Origin: an uncultured Bacteroidales bacterium
GTDB taxonomy: Bacteria > Bacteroidota > Bacteroidia > Bacteroidales > UBA932
Length of the DNA: 64,000 bases
Assembly: GCA_944326305.1 (NCBI GenBank)
Contig: CALVDL010000001.1
Span: 186,001 to 250,000, forward strand
Direction of reading: 5' to 3'
The translations under genes were made by a program, and so were the position numbers. This document shows positions 52,180-62,217 of the stretch, in pieces (position 1 is the first letter of the stretch; each line of letters opens with the position of its first letter). The notes under the pieces are model-generated. The model saw nothing but the letters and a program-made list of their open reading frames with translations. It was not told the DNA's origin and searched no databases.

Positions 52180-52224
52180 TAGAGAAGAATACTAGCCCAT
52201 TAAAAAATTCCAATCTTATACTTA

Positions 52225-53763
52225 ATGACAGATGTCGCTGCAAATAACAAGCGCATAGCGAAAAACACCCTGATGTTGTATATTAGGATGCTGCTGATAA
52301 TGGCGGTCAATCTTTATACGTCTCGTGTGGTACTGAATGCTCTGGGAGTTGAGGATTTCGGTATATATAATGTAGTAGGTGGAGTTGTTGCAATGTTTTC
52401 TGTCCTATCAGGCTCTCTTTCTGCTTCGATTACACGATTTATAACATACGAATTGGGAAAGGGGAATGAAGAAAGTCTAAAAAAAATATTTTCCTCATCC
52501 GTCACAATACAGATAGGATTGGCATTCCTCATTATCATATTAGCTGAAGCAGTAGGAGTATGGTTTTTGAATGACAAGATGAATATCCCGGACAGTAGAA
52601 TTGTAGCAGCCAATTGGGTATTTCAACTCTCGGTACTTACGTTCGTCATAAATCTGATAAGCGTCCCGTATAATGCGAGTATCATAGCTCACGAACGTAT
52701 GTCTGCATTTGCATATATCAGTATTCTTGAAGCCTTAGGTAAACTGGCTATTGCCTTTTTCATAACCATCTCACCTATAGACCGATTGGTCTTCTATGCA
52801 ATTTTGATGTGCTTAGTAGCGTTATGTATACGGTTTGTGTATGGAATCTATTGTAAAAGGCATTTTGAAGAGTGTACTTATCATTTCATTTTTGATACAG
52901 AATTGTTGAAACAGATGTTCGGCTTTGCAGGATGGAATTTTATCGGGGCATCCTCTGCGGTATTAAGGGATCAAGGCGGTAATGTAGTGATAAATCTATT
53001 TTGCGGACCCGCTGTAAATGCAGCGCGTGGTATCGCATTTCAAGTAGGAAATGCAGTCAATGGCTTTGTCTCTAATTTCATGACAGCATTAAACCCACAG
53101 ATAACCAAGTCGTATGCGGCAGGAGAGCGCGATTATATGATGACTTTAATACATCAGGGTGCCAGACTTTCATTCTATATATTACTACTGATTTCGCTTC
53201 CTGTACTGGTCAATACTAGTTATATACTGGCTTTTTGGCTTAAGACGGTTCCAGACCATACTGAATTATTTGTGCAGTTGGTGTTGGTATTTGCAATGGG
53301 CGAATCCATATCCAACCCATTAATAACGGCCATGCTCGCTACTGGCAATATAAGGAACTACCAGCTTATAGTAGGAGGATTACAGATGATGAATTTACCC
53401 GTCTCATATATCTTATTGCGTACGGGGTCGTTTCCGGAGGCAGTGATCATCGTGGCTATAATCATCTCCCAGTGCTGTCTTGCTGCACGCTTGTTTATGC
53501 TGCGTGGAATGATAGGCCTGTCAGTTAAGGGATATTTGAAGAAGGTCTATATTAATGTACTCACAGTGACGGTCCTGTCGGCCATTGTACCATTTTTGAT
53601 AGCGAGTCGGTTAGAAGATACATTTGTGAATTTTGTCTTATTGTGCTGTCTTTCCGTTGCATGTACAGGGCTTACTGTCTACTATGTAGGCTGCAATAAG
53701 ACAGAAAGGCGATTTGTGAAAAAAAAGATATATGCTATAAGGAATAAAATAAGCAAACGATGA
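52225..53763 (+). CDS. polysaccharide repeat-unit flippase (Wzx/MATE-like)
   Basis: 512-residue membrane protein with roughly 12-14 hydrophobic segments. RIAKNTLMLYIRMLLIMAVNLYTSRVVLNALGVEDFGIYNVVGG is a typical start for this export family, and FGFAGWNFIGASSAVLRDQGGNVVINLF is the second-half signature; it moves lipid-linked repeat units across the inner membrane. First AT-rich gene of the locus. Its TGA overlaps the next ATG (ATGA). Confidence 0.9.
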   Translation: MTDVAANNKRIAKNTLMLYIRMLLIMAVNLYTSRVVLNALGVEDFGIYNVVGGVVAMFSVLSGSLSASITRFITYELGKGNEESLKKIFSSSVTIQIGLAFLIIILAEAVGVWFLNDKMNIPDSRIVAANWVFQLSVLTFVINLISVPYNASIIAHERMSAFAYISILEALGKLAIAFFITISPIDRLVFYAILMCLVALCIRFVYGIYCKRHFEECTYHFIFDTELLKQMFGFAGWNFIGASSAVLRDQGGNVVINLFCGPAVNAARGIAFQVGNAVNGFVSNFMTALNPQITKSYAAGERDYMMTLIHQGARLSFYILLLISLPVLVNTSYILAFWLKTVPDHTELFVQLVLVFAMGESISNPLITAMLATGNIRNYQLIVGGLQMMNLPVSYILLRTGSFPEAVIIVAIIISQCCLAARLFMLRGMIGLSVKGYLKKVYINVLTVTVLSAIVPFLIASRLEDTFVNFVLLCCLSVACTGLTVYYVGCNKTERRFVKKKIYAIRNKISKR

Positions 53764-54912
53764 TTCAAATAATAGACAAATCACAGTGTTGCGGTTGTAC
53801 GGCATGTGCTAGTGTTTGTGAGATTGGAGCCATTACCATGCAAGCTGATGTTATGGGTTTTCTTTATCCTGTTGTTGATACCAATAAATGTGTAGATTGC
53901 GGTTTATGCGAAAAAGTGTGCGCATTTAACGATAATTATGACACCAGTCTGAACCTTCCAGAACCATATGTATACGGTGCTAGACACAAGGATATGGCGG
54001 AGGTAGAGACCAGCCGTAGCGGGGCGGCTTTTATTGCAATATCAGATTATGTCCTTGAACATGGTGGTGTAGTTTATGGCGCTGGGTATGCTGATCATTT
54101 CCGCGTGGTTCACAAACGTGCTACAACAAAAGATGAGCGGGATGAATTCAAAGGAAGTAAATATGTTCAGAGCGATATTCGCGGTATTTTCCGTCAGGTG
54201 AAGAAAGATCTAAAGGATGGACTGACTGTTCTGTTTTCAGGTACACCTTGTCAGACTGCGGGACTAAACTCATATATCGGGAAAAAACTCAGAGAACATC
54301 TTGTACTTGTGGATATAGTATGCCATGGGGTGCCTGGACCTAATCTTTGGCGGGACTATATAGATTATCTGGAAAAAAAGCATGGAAATAGAATATGTTG
54401 GGTTAATTTCCGTGATAAGCAAAAATATGGATGGACTGCCCATCACGAGACATTTAAATTTGAGGGGGGGGAATAAAATGAGTTTCACATATTTATTCTA
54501 TCAACATATAATGTTCCGTCCGTCGTGTGGGCGGTGCCATTATGCAAACACGAGGCGTCCAAGTGACATAACTATAGCTGATTTCTGGGGTTGGCAAAAG
54601 ACAGATCCGGATATCAATAAGGACGATAAGGGGGTATCTCTGATTCTTGTCAATACAGAGAAAGGACGGGAATTGTTTGAAAAAATAGAAGACCGTATGT
54701 ATGTTATTCCAGCAAAGCTCCAGAATTGTATGCAGCCAAATCTTCAGCATCCATCGGTTTTAAATCCGAGATTTAAAAAATTTGAATCTGATTATGAGCG
54801 TAAGGGTTTTGCATACGTCATGAAAAAATATGGAGAAGACAATTGGAAAACCAAATTGCGCAGATTTGCTGGAAGCGTTAAAAGGAGAATTAAACGATTA
54901 TTGGGATTATGA
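53760..54912 (+). pseudogene. FrhB-like (F420H2 dehydrogenase beta-subunit) iron-sulfur protein, frame broken at a G8 tract
   Basis: Two frames together give one 383-residue protein. The first (53760-54476) has two ferredoxin cysteine clusters (CCGCTACASVC and CVDCGLCEKVC) and SGTPCQTAGL, then stops after FKFEGGE. The second (from about 54475, ATG at 54478) continues SFTYLFYQH, FRPSCGRCHYANTRRPSDITIADFWG to the end. The break is at eight Gs (54464-54471); seven would restore the frame as FEGGNKMSF. Family members in capsule loci often neighbour pyruvyl transferases; their reaction is not settled. It may be a pseudogene, a phase-variable gene or an assembly error. The last codons overlap the next gene (ATGA). 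Confidence 0.85.
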
Positions 54913-56018
54913 AGAAGAAAATAGGTATACTGACATTTCATTGTGCTCATAATTATGGAGCTGTGTTACAATGTTATGCATTACAGGAAGTCCTTAAATG
55001 TAGGGGATATAATGTTAAAATCATTAACTACAGACCTAAATATCTTTTAAATCAATACAAAAAATTTTGCTTCAACCGTTTAATTTCCAGAAACCCTATA
55101 AGAATGGTAAAGATATGGATAAATGAAATTATGACAATTAATAAACGAAAAAAAAGATATGAAGCATTTCAAACCTTTATAGAGACAAGATTGAGTTTGA
55201 CACCTCCAGTTGAGGGAAAGAATATTCCTTCATCTTTTGATATATATATAATGGGAAGTGACCAAATTTGGAATCCTCAAATAACTAAAGGATTTGATTC
55301 TGTTTATTTTGGAGAATTTAGATTTCCTAAAAACGGAAAAAAATATATTGCTTATGCGGCAAGTATGGAAACATCATCTTTAAATCAGGAATCAAAAACA
55401 TTTTATAGTCGAGTATTAAAAAATTTTGATGCTATAAGTGTAAGAGAGAATACTTTTGCTCAATTACTGCAATCCTTGACAAATAAAAAAATAGAAACAG
55501 TTTTAGATCCGACTCTTTTGGCTGATCCTGCTATATGGGATTCAATAGTAAAACATCCATCCATAAAAGAACCTTATGTATTGGTTTATCAAGTAAGAAG
55601 AGATAAAAACACTAAAAGAATAGCTAATAATATTGCTAAACAGCTTCATGCAAAGGTGATAGAAATAACAGCTAATGTAAGTTGTAAACTAATGCGCAAT
55701 ACTTATCAAAGCTGTTCTCCAGAAGAATTTTTGGGATGGATTAAATATGCTAGTTGTGTAATTACTACTTCTTTTCATGGGACAGCCTTCTCCATTATTT
55801 ATAATAAATCCTTCTATTGCCTTAAATTGGGGAAAGGAGATACTAGGACTGCTTCATTATTGCAAGAACTTGAATTGGGAAATCGAATGATAGAACAGAC
55901 TTCATCTCCAAAATTCCAGTTAATCAATTATGAATATGTTAATGAGAAAATAATGATTTTACGAAAAAAATCCTATCAATTTTTATTTTCATCCTTAAAT
56001 ACAAATGAGGTGATATAA
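54909..56018 (+). CDS. polysaccharide pyruvyl transferase-family protein 1
   Basis: 369 residues. KIGILTFHCAHNYGAVLQCYALQ at the N-terminus, the central YIMGSDQIWNPQ, YAASMETSS and SCVITTSFHGTAFSIIYNK are family signatures; it adds ketal pyruvate to a sugar of the repeat unit using PEP. Its ATG overlaps the end of the FrhB-like frame, suggesting coupling. AT-rich. Some family members have other roles, so the pyruvyl assignment is by homology only. Confidence 0.88.
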   Translation: MKKKIGILTFHCAHNYGAVLQCYALQEVLKCRGYNVKIINYRPKYLLNQYKKFCFNRLISRNPIRMVKIWINEIMTINKRKKRYEAFQTFIETRLSLTPPVEGKNIPSSFDIYIMGSDQIWNPQITKGFDSVYFGEFRFPKNGKKYIAYAASMETSSLNQESKTFYSRVLKNFDAISVRENTFAQLLQSLTNKKIETVLDPTLLADPAIWDSIVKHPSIKEPYVLVYQVRRDKNTKRIANNIAKQLHAKVIEITANVSCKLMRNTYQSCSPEEFLGWIKYASCVITTSFHGTAFSIIYNKSFYCLKLGKGDTRTASLLQELELGNRMIEQTSSPKFQLINYEYVNEKIMILRKKSYQFLFSSLNTNEVI

Positions 56019-56167
56019 AAATGTGTAGTGATAATTTCAGGGAGTTGATTATATAGTCGTCATAATCGAATTAATAATAGATCTTATTTTGGGGAATTTT
56101 TAATTACAATAATGTCTTGTTTTAAAGAAAGTATTACGAAAGTTCGAACTAATTTTAACAGTCAGTA

Positions 56168-57169
56168 ATGGAGCATCCTAAAATTTCAGTTATTGTCCCC
56201 GTTTATAATGTAGAGCAATACTTACCTCGTTGTATAGATAGTATATTATCTCAGACATTTACTGATTTTGAATTGCTCCTTATTGATGACGGAAGTTTAG
56301 ATGATTCAGGAAAAATTTGTGATAAATATGCGAAAAAAGATAATCGAGTAACAGTTTTTCATACAAAAAATAAAGGGGCAAGTGCAGCTCGTAATATTGG
56401 ATTAAATAATGCTAAAGGGTATTTTATTAGTTTTATTGATTCTGATGATTGGATAGAAAAAAATTGTTATCAAGATTTTTTTTCAGATAAGGATTTTATA
56501 TACGATATATATTTCCAAAATTATGTCTGTCATAATTATAATGGAACTGTTACAAAAAAAAAATTAAAATCTTTTTCTGTAAGAGAAGGCAATGTAGATG
56601 ACGTTATTTTTTATTTATTGCAAGAAAAAATGTTTGGATGGACATGGTTGAAATTATTTAGAAGTTCTATTATTAGAAAAGAGAATATACGGTTTGATGA
56701 AAATATATCTTTTCGTGAGGACCATCTTTTTACATTGCAATATTGTAGATATATAAAATCTATATATGTTCATCCTAATGCAAATTACCATTATTATATT
56801 TATAAAAATTCTCTTTCACATCGATCTTATGATCCCATAGAATTTATTAAGATATCAAATTTAATTTTAAAAGAATGTTCATATATTAAAGCAGAGGGAA
56901 TTTCTGAATATAAAGAATCTTTTTATTTATCTACATTATTTATGGCAGTTAAAGGTCTCTATTTAAATGGGAATACCTATGAAATACAAAAAAGATTAAA
57001 TATTATTAAGTTTTTTTTATCTTACTATTTTGCTCACAAGAATATTCGATCATTTTATAATAGAAGTAAGGATAGATATCTTTATATGTTGTTATGGCAG
57101 ACACGTTCTCCTCGTATAATAGATTTTATTTTACAAATAATGGGATATTTAACTCGAGTTTTAAAATAG
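56168..57169 (+). CDS. glycosyltransferase family 2
   Basis: 333 residues, cytoplasmic face. SVIVPVYNVEQYLPRCIDSILSQTFTDFELLLIDDGSLDDSG, GASAARNIGLNNAKGYFISFIDSDDW (DxD metal site) and FREDHLF are the GT-A signature motifs. Donor and linkage unknown. Very AT-rich with an A10 tract (56554-56563) and a T8 tract inside the frame. There is a 149-bp AT-rich gap before it, in which nothing else is recognised. Confidence 0.92.
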   Translation: MEHPKISVIVPVYNVEQYLPRCIDSILSQTFTDFELLLIDDGSLDDSGKICDKYAKKDNRVTVFHTKNKGASAARNIGLNNAKGYFISFIDSDDWIEKNCYQDFFSDKDFIYDIYFQNYVCHNYNGTVTKKKLKSFSVREGNVDDVIFYLLQEKMFGWTWLKLFRSSIIRKENIRFDENISFREDHLFTLQYCRYIKSIYVHPNANYHYYIYKNSLSHRSYDPIEFIKISNLILKECSYIKAEGISEYKESFYLSTLFMAVKGLYLNGNTYEIQKRLNIIKFFLSYYFAHKNIRSFYNRSKDRYLYMLLWQTRSPRIIDFILQIMGYLTRVLK

Positions 57170-57292
57170 GTGCTTTTATTAAATTAAAACAGTTATATAA
57201 TTTGAGATATTTGTGCTCGACAAGCTATGTGAGTTTGTGGGTTTGAAAGAAGTCATGGAGATTTAATATAAATTGAATATTATTTATAAAAT

Positions 57293-58540
57293 ATGGAATA
57301 TAATTCCACACGACATAAAAAAATTATATTTCTTTTCTATTGTGCTGTCATTTCTTGTATATTAGAATCTATCGTTGAGGAAATATTTGGGTTAGACTCA
57401 TTATCTTCAGTTTTATCTGTTATAGATGAATTATTTGTGTTAGGAAGTTGTATTTACACATGGTGTACATGCAGATGTGAAATAAAATATAATAAGTTAT
57501 TGCTTTTAATCTTATTATTTTGTGCAATAGGATTGTTAAGTTCTTTCCTTTATAGAGGAATAAATGTAGTGAGTTTTCTGGGGGCCTTTAATACAATTAA
57601 ACCATTATTATTGTTTTGGAGTTTTTCTTTACTAACTTTTAATATAAGTGATATAAATTATTTATTTAAACTGTTTTCTTTGATATTTCCTGTTATTATT
57701 TTTTTTGAATTTGTAGATATAATATGTCCATCTTTTAGAAGTTTGATTGGATTTAAGTATCAAATATCAGAAGAGCGTATGGGATTACGTTCTATAGCTG
57801 GAATAATGCCAAGGTTTACAATGGCTACGATTATGGGTGTATTATACTTCTATATTTATTGGTTTTATAAAAAAAATAAAATAAAAGCTTGGCTATCAGT
57901 TCCATTAATTTTATTCGCACTTAGAGTAAAAGACATTTTTGCATTTGTGATTTCAGCAGTTTTAGTTTTTAATAAAAAAGTTAGATTGAGAAATCTGTTT
58001 GGTGCTATAATAATATGCATGCTCATGTTTGTAAGCTATATAATTTATTTCCCAGAGCACTTTATGCGTTATTTTTCTGATGATGACGGCAACCAAGCAA
58101 GGACGGCTCTTAATCTTACAGGCATTGAGATAGCAAAAGATTATTTCCCTTTTGGGGTAGGTTTTGGAAAATTTGGTTCTCCGATATCACAACAATTCGA
58201 AAGTGAAGTCTATTATCAATATGGGATAAATAATATATATGGACTAAGTTATGAGCATAGTAATGCTTTTATGTCAGATACTTTTTGGCCAATGTTGTTG
58301 GGGGAAACAGGATTTATAGGAACATTAATCTATATATTTATTTTATTTGTTGTATTTTCCCCATTTGTGAAAAAATATATACATAACACAACAGATTTAA
58401 GAGTATGTCTTGTCGTTTCATTATTAATTTTCAATTTAATTAGTTCTATTGCAAAACCGACGTTAACAGGTCCTCCAAATTCTCTTTTATTATTTGGAAT
58501 AGCTGGACTTTTTTATCAACATTTAAAAACTGATAATTAA
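57293..58540 (+). CDS. O-antigen/capsule polymerase-like membrane protein (Wzy-type)
   Basis: 415 residues with about ten or more hydrophobic segments and a large external loop near residues 260-340 containing ARTALNLTGIEIAKDYFPFGVGFGKFG and HSNAFMSDTFWPMLLGETGFIG, the pattern of Wzy and related O-antigen ligases. It would join repeat units in the periplasm. Identification rests on topology, the late GETG motif and locus position, not on strong sequence identity. Its stop shares one base with the next ATG (TAATG). Confidence 0.8.
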   Translation: MEYNSTRHKKIIFLFYCAVISCILESIVEEIFGLDSLSSVLSVIDELFVLGSCIYTWCTCRCEIKYNKLLLLILLFCAIGLLSSFLYRGINVVSFLGAFNTIKPLLLFWSFSLLTFNISDINYLFKLFSLIFPVIIFFEFVDIICPSFRSLIGFKYQISEERMGLRSIAGIMPRFTMATIMGVLYFYIYWFYKKNKIKAWLSVPLILFALRVKDIFAFVISAVLVFNKKVRLRNLFGAIIICMLMFVSYIIYFPEHFMRYFSDDDGNQARTALNLTGIEIAKDYFPFGVGFGKFGSPISQQFESEVYYQYGINNIYGLSYEHSNAFMSDTFWPMLLGETGFIGTLIYIFILFVVFSPFVKKYIHNTTDLRVCLVVSLLIFNLISSIAKPTLTGPPNSLLLFGIAGLFYQHLKTDN

Positions 58541-59856
58541 TGAACTTATCAAATATTACTTATACTATCCACCATAATCTTTGTACTGGCTGTGGTATAT
58601 GTGAAAATGCTTGCCCTTTTAATGCTATAGAAATTGTAGTTAAGGAGGGTAGATTTTTACCACAAGTCAATGATGGATTATGTAAAAATGTTCAAGGATG
58701 CCATCGGTGCATAGATGCATGTCCTGGGGTTGGTGTTGATTTGTCCAGAATTGCTAACGAACAATTTTGTGACGAAGCAATAAAAACTGATAAGTGGGTT
58801 GGACGTTACATGAAATGCTTTGTTGGGCATAGTAATGATTATGATATTCGTTACCATTGCGCAAGTGGCGGTATGGTAAGTCAGTTCTTGATATTTTTGC
58901 TTGAAAAAAACTATATTGATGGGGCAGTAGTCACTGCTTTTGATCCAGACAATGAACTGCTGGTGCATTCGTATATTGCCCATAATCGAGAGGAGGTCTT
59001 ACACGCTAAGGGCAGTAAATATGCTCCGGTGTCATTGCATGGTATGGCTCAGGCTATTAAACAAGAATCAGGGTCTCGATTTGTTATTGTCGGATTACCG
59101 TGTCATATTCAAGGATTTAGAAAGCTGGAAAAGATAGATAGAAAATTTAAGGGAAAGATATTCGGTTATTTTGCTATATATTGTTCTTCTGGACGAACAT
59201 TTTATTTGACTGAACATGTGTTCAGAGAGCGCGGTATTCGTAAGGATGATTTGACATATTTTGCCTATCGTGACGAAGGTTGTCTGGGATCACTCGTTGC
59301 GAAGCAACGAAGAAGTATCAGGGTTGACAATAATAACTCTGAAACTTCTCTTTATAAAGAAGACGAAGTCTATAAAGAGAAGTATCAGAGTTATTATCAT
59401 CCGCTTCGTAGTTTCTTTGTACCTCGTCGTTGTCTGTTTTGTATTGATCATTATGGTGAGCTTGGTGATGTTTGTTTTGGAGATATTCATATTGAACCAT
59501 TTATTGAGGACAAGATAGGCGTTAATTCGATTGTTGTAAGGAAGCAGTTGTGGCTGGACCTCCTTATGGCAGCAAAAGATGAAATGTATGTTACATTGGA
59601 TGAGATAAGTGTAGAGACGTTGAATTCATCACAAGAGATGGCCGGAAAGAAGAAGGGGCGAAATAAAAACTTTATCGTATTAAACAAAAAGTTGAGACGT
59701 GCTGTGCCGGTATATGATGTATCACTACCGCAGAAAATAGGGATTAAAACAATATTAGATTATGCTCAAAATCGGATTCAGCAATTATTGGGTCGACATA
59801 AGAACCTGTGGTGGCTTATCAGTAAATTGAAAAAAGATACTTCACATTATAAATAA
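58540..59856 (+). CDS. FrhB-like (F420H2 dehydrogenase beta-subunit) iron-sulfur protein, intact
   Basis: 438 residues. Ferredoxin-type clusters CTGCGICENACP and CKNVQGCHRCIDACP at the N-terminus, then the FrhB beta-subunit domain (CASGGMVSQFL, GLPCHIQGFRKLEK, CLFCIDHYGELGDVCFGDIH). It is a full-length paralog of the broken gene 4 kb upstream. Role in polysaccharide synthesis is unproven; reductive modification of a sugar or pyruvyl donor is possible. Start and stop each overlap a neighbour by one base (TAATG junctions). Confidence 0.88.
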   Translation: MNLSNITYTIHHNLCTGCGICENACPFNAIEIVVKEGRFLPQVNDGLCKNVQGCHRCIDACPGVGVDLSRIANEQFCDEAIKTDKWVGRYMKCFVGHSNDYDIRYHCASGGMVSQFLIFLLEKNYIDGAVVTAFDPDNELLVHSYIAHNREEVLHAKGSKYAPVSLHGMAQAIKQESGSRFVIVGLPCHIQGFRKLEKIDRKFKGKIFGYFAIYCSSGRTFYLTEHVFRERGIRKDDLTYFAYRDEGCLGSLVAKQRRSIRVDNNNSETSLYKEDEVYKEKYQSYYHPLRSFFVPRRCLFCIDHYGELGDVCFGDIHIEPFIEDKIGVNSIVVRKQLWLDLLMAAKDEMYVTLDEISVETLNSSQEMAGKKKGRNKNFIVLNKKLRRAVPVYDVSLPQKIGIKTILDYAQNRIQQLLGRHKNLWWLISKLKKDTSHYK

Positions 59857-61025
59857 TGCGAGAATTATATCTAATCATTTTAATGGCCACCCTGTTTCTG
59901 TCTCAGATATCTGTAAAAGCTCAGACATACAATCATCGTAAACTTACAGACGAAACAGAGCTCTGGTTTGAAAGTTTATCGGATGCGGCAGCAGATGGAC
60001 AGCCTTATTATAGTCAATTTGACCAATATCCGGTACGGATACAAGATTCTTTAACATCGTCTTATACACATAAACTGGGTGTTGAATTATACGTTTATGG
60101 TGTAGATTTTTATTATGCTTCTGGAACATGGTTTTCACCCGAATATAAAGAGCGGTGCTGTAAAAATTTGATATCTGTTGTAAAAAATGCTTGGCGCAGA
60201 AATAGAGCCATACCATGTTTTTCATGGCATTTGGAGAATCCGTATGTACCATCCGACTTCGAAAACTATATGGGATGTCGTTATCGTTACGGGGTAAACG
60301 GGTATCCGGAAGAACATCGCTATGTTATAAAAGAGATATTGGAAAATAAAGGCAGTATATGTGGCTTTGGTCGTTATGGCGGTAAAGATAATGCAGTTGT
60401 CTATAAAAATCCGGCAGAATGGTTTGATGCCCGTTGTAAGGAGATAGCGGATATTATTCGGGAATTTAAAGATGATGAAGGGAATGTAATCCCAATTATC
60501 TTGAGATTATGGCATGAATGTGAGGATGATTGGCAATGGTGGGGCAAGAAATTCGTTACGGCAGAAGATTATAAAAGCTTTTTTCAATTAACTGTTTTGA
60601 AATTAGAACAGTATACAGATTCAAATAATATATTGTATGCATATGGCCCAGACAGATATTGGAATTCAGAAAAAGAATATATGTTACGTTATCCTGGGGA
60701 CGATTATGTTGATTTAATCGGTTTTGATGATTATTCTATTGGTACAGGATTAGAAAGTCTTGAAGATACTATAAACAGAGCAATAATTGTAAGTAAAATT
60801 GCTAATAAACATAAAAAAGTAGCTGCATTGTTTGAAACTGCCAATTCGAAAGAAGAGACCAGCGACATATTTTTTTGCGATTATCTTAAGCCGTTAATTA
60901 AAACTGATGGTGTTGACTTTGGTCTTATACAGCTCTGGTCAACTGGCAGGTTAAACACTCCGGATGAAATTTCCGACAGGGTCAAGTTTCTAGAGAGCGA
61001 TCTTGTCAAGACAGTGAATAAATAA
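59856..61025 (+). CDS. GH26-like glycoside hydrolase (beta-mannanase family), secreted
   Basis: 389 residues with a Sec signal (MRELYLIILMATLFLSQISVKAQ, cleavage about 23). The catalytic domain has LRLWHECEDDWQWWG, with a likely acid/base Glu 221, and a nucleophile candidate Glu 327 in AALFETANS, at the spacing expected for GH26. It is inside a biosynthetic operon, TAATG-coupled to the gene before, so it probably acts on the polysaccharide being made (trimming, release or clearing) rather than on diet. Exact substrate unknown; classification is by motif, not full alignment. Confidence 0.8.
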   Translation: MRELYLIILMATLFLSQISVKAQTYNHRKLTDETELWFESLSDAAADGQPYYSQFDQYPVRIQDSLTSSYTHKLGVELYVYGVDFYYASGTWFSPEYKERCCKNLISVVKNAWRRNRAIPCFSWHLENPYVPSDFENYMGCRYRYGVNGYPEEHRYVIKEILENKGSICGFGRYGGKDNAVVYKNPAEWFDARCKEIADIIREFKDDEGNVIPIILRLWHECEDDWQWWGKKFVTAEDYKSFFQLTVLKLEQYTDSNNILYAYGPDRYWNSEKEYMLRYPGDDYVDLIGFDDYSIGTGLESLEDTINRAIIVSKIANKHKKVAALFETANSKEETSDIFFCDYLKPLIKTDGVDFGLIQLWSTGRLNTPDEISDRVKFLESDLVKTVNK

Positions 61026-61029
61026 ACGT

Positions 61030-62202
61030 ATGATGGACGATAAGAAAAAGATAGGTTGTGTAATTGCTTATTCTGAAGGACACAACAACTATGGCACATC
61101 TTTGCAAGGTTATGCAATGTTAAAGAAGATCCAGGAATTGGGATATGATGTTGAAGTGATAAATTACGAAAAGCGCCTATCATTCTTGCAGAAGGTGAAA
61201 TTCGTCGTGAACGCTATAATGGCTGGAGAGTGGAAAAGTATTTTAGGACGGCTGACGATCAGATGGACTATAAAACGATATCCGAAATATTCTGCTGGCA
61301 TACAGGAAAGGACTCGTGCCGTAAATGCTTATAAGACAAAGAAATTATTACCATTATTTCACCAATACGTGGGGTATGAAGCATTGCATGAAGGTTCAAA
61401 AAATTATGCTGCAGTGGTTGTTGGAAGTGATCAGGTGTGGACTCCTATGAGCCTCCCAAATAAGTTCTTCAATTTGCTGTTTGTAGATGATAGTGTACGT
61501 AAAGTTGCTTATGCATCAAGTTTCGGTGTGTCAGAGATTCCTGCTTTTCAGCGCAAGGCGACAGGGGCCTATCTTGACAGGTTCTATAGAATTGGTGTGC
61601 GGGAGCAGCGTGGTAAGGAAATAGTTGAGGATCTTTCACATCAGAAAGCAATAGTTGTTGCGGATCCGACTTTACTGTTAAGCCGTGAGGAATGGGAGTC
61701 TGAAATAGTGGATGCTCATATTGATGAGACAGAACCTTATATCTTTTGCTATTTTTTAGGAACAAACCAAAATGCACGTCAGGCTGCCAATAAGTTGAAA
61801 AAACAGACTGGATATAAAATTATAACTATTCGTCATATGGATGAATATGTTCCAGAGGATGAGACATTTGGAGATAATGCCCCATATAATGTCGATCCAA
61901 ACGACTTTGTCAAATACATCAGCAGTGCGGCATATATATGTACTGATTCATTCCACTGTACCGTGTTTTCCATTATTTTTCATCGTCAATTCATGACTTT
62001 TTATCGGTTTGCAGAAGGAAGTAAGACGGGCAGGAACAGCCGTATCAGCAGTTTGTTCCATTTACTTGGTCTTAATGACAGACTTTATACTGGAAATATA
62101 GATGCCATTAAAAATAAGATTGATTATACGGATATTGATATCAGATTGGAAAAAATACGGAGAGACTCGCTTGCATTTCTTGAAAGCAGTCTGAATTCTT
62201 AA
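61030..62202 (+). CDS. polysaccharide pyruvyl transferase-family protein 2
   Basis: 390 residues. KIGCVIAYSEGHNNYGTSLQGYAMLKKIQELGYDVEVINY, VVVGSDQVWTPMSL, YASSFGVSEIP and AYICTDSFHCTVFSIIFH are family motifs. It is a divergent paralog of 54909-56018. Starts with two adjacent ATGs (61030 or 61033), 5 bp after the GH26 gene. It may add a second pyruvate or a related group. Confidence 0.87.
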   Translation: MMDDKKKIGCVIAYSEGHNNYGTSLQGYAMLKKIQELGYDVEVINYEKRLSFLQKVKFVVNAIMAGEWKSILGRLTIRWTIKRYPKYSAGIQERTRAVNAYKTKKLLPLFHQYVGYEALHEGSKNYAAVVVGSDQVWTPMSLPNKFFNLLFVDDSVRKVAYASSFGVSEIPAFQRKATGAYLDRFYRIGVREQRGKEIVEDLSHQKAIVVADPTLLLSREEWESEIVDAHIDETEPYIFCYFLGTNQNARQAANKLKKQTGYKIITIRHMDEYVPEDETFGDNAPYNVDPNDFVKYISSAAYICTDSFHCTVFSIIFHRQFMTFYRFAEGSKTGRNSRISSLFHLLGLNDRLYTGNIDAIKNKIDYTDIDIRLEKIRRDSLAFLESSLNS

Positions 62203-62217
62203 TTCCACAATACAATT

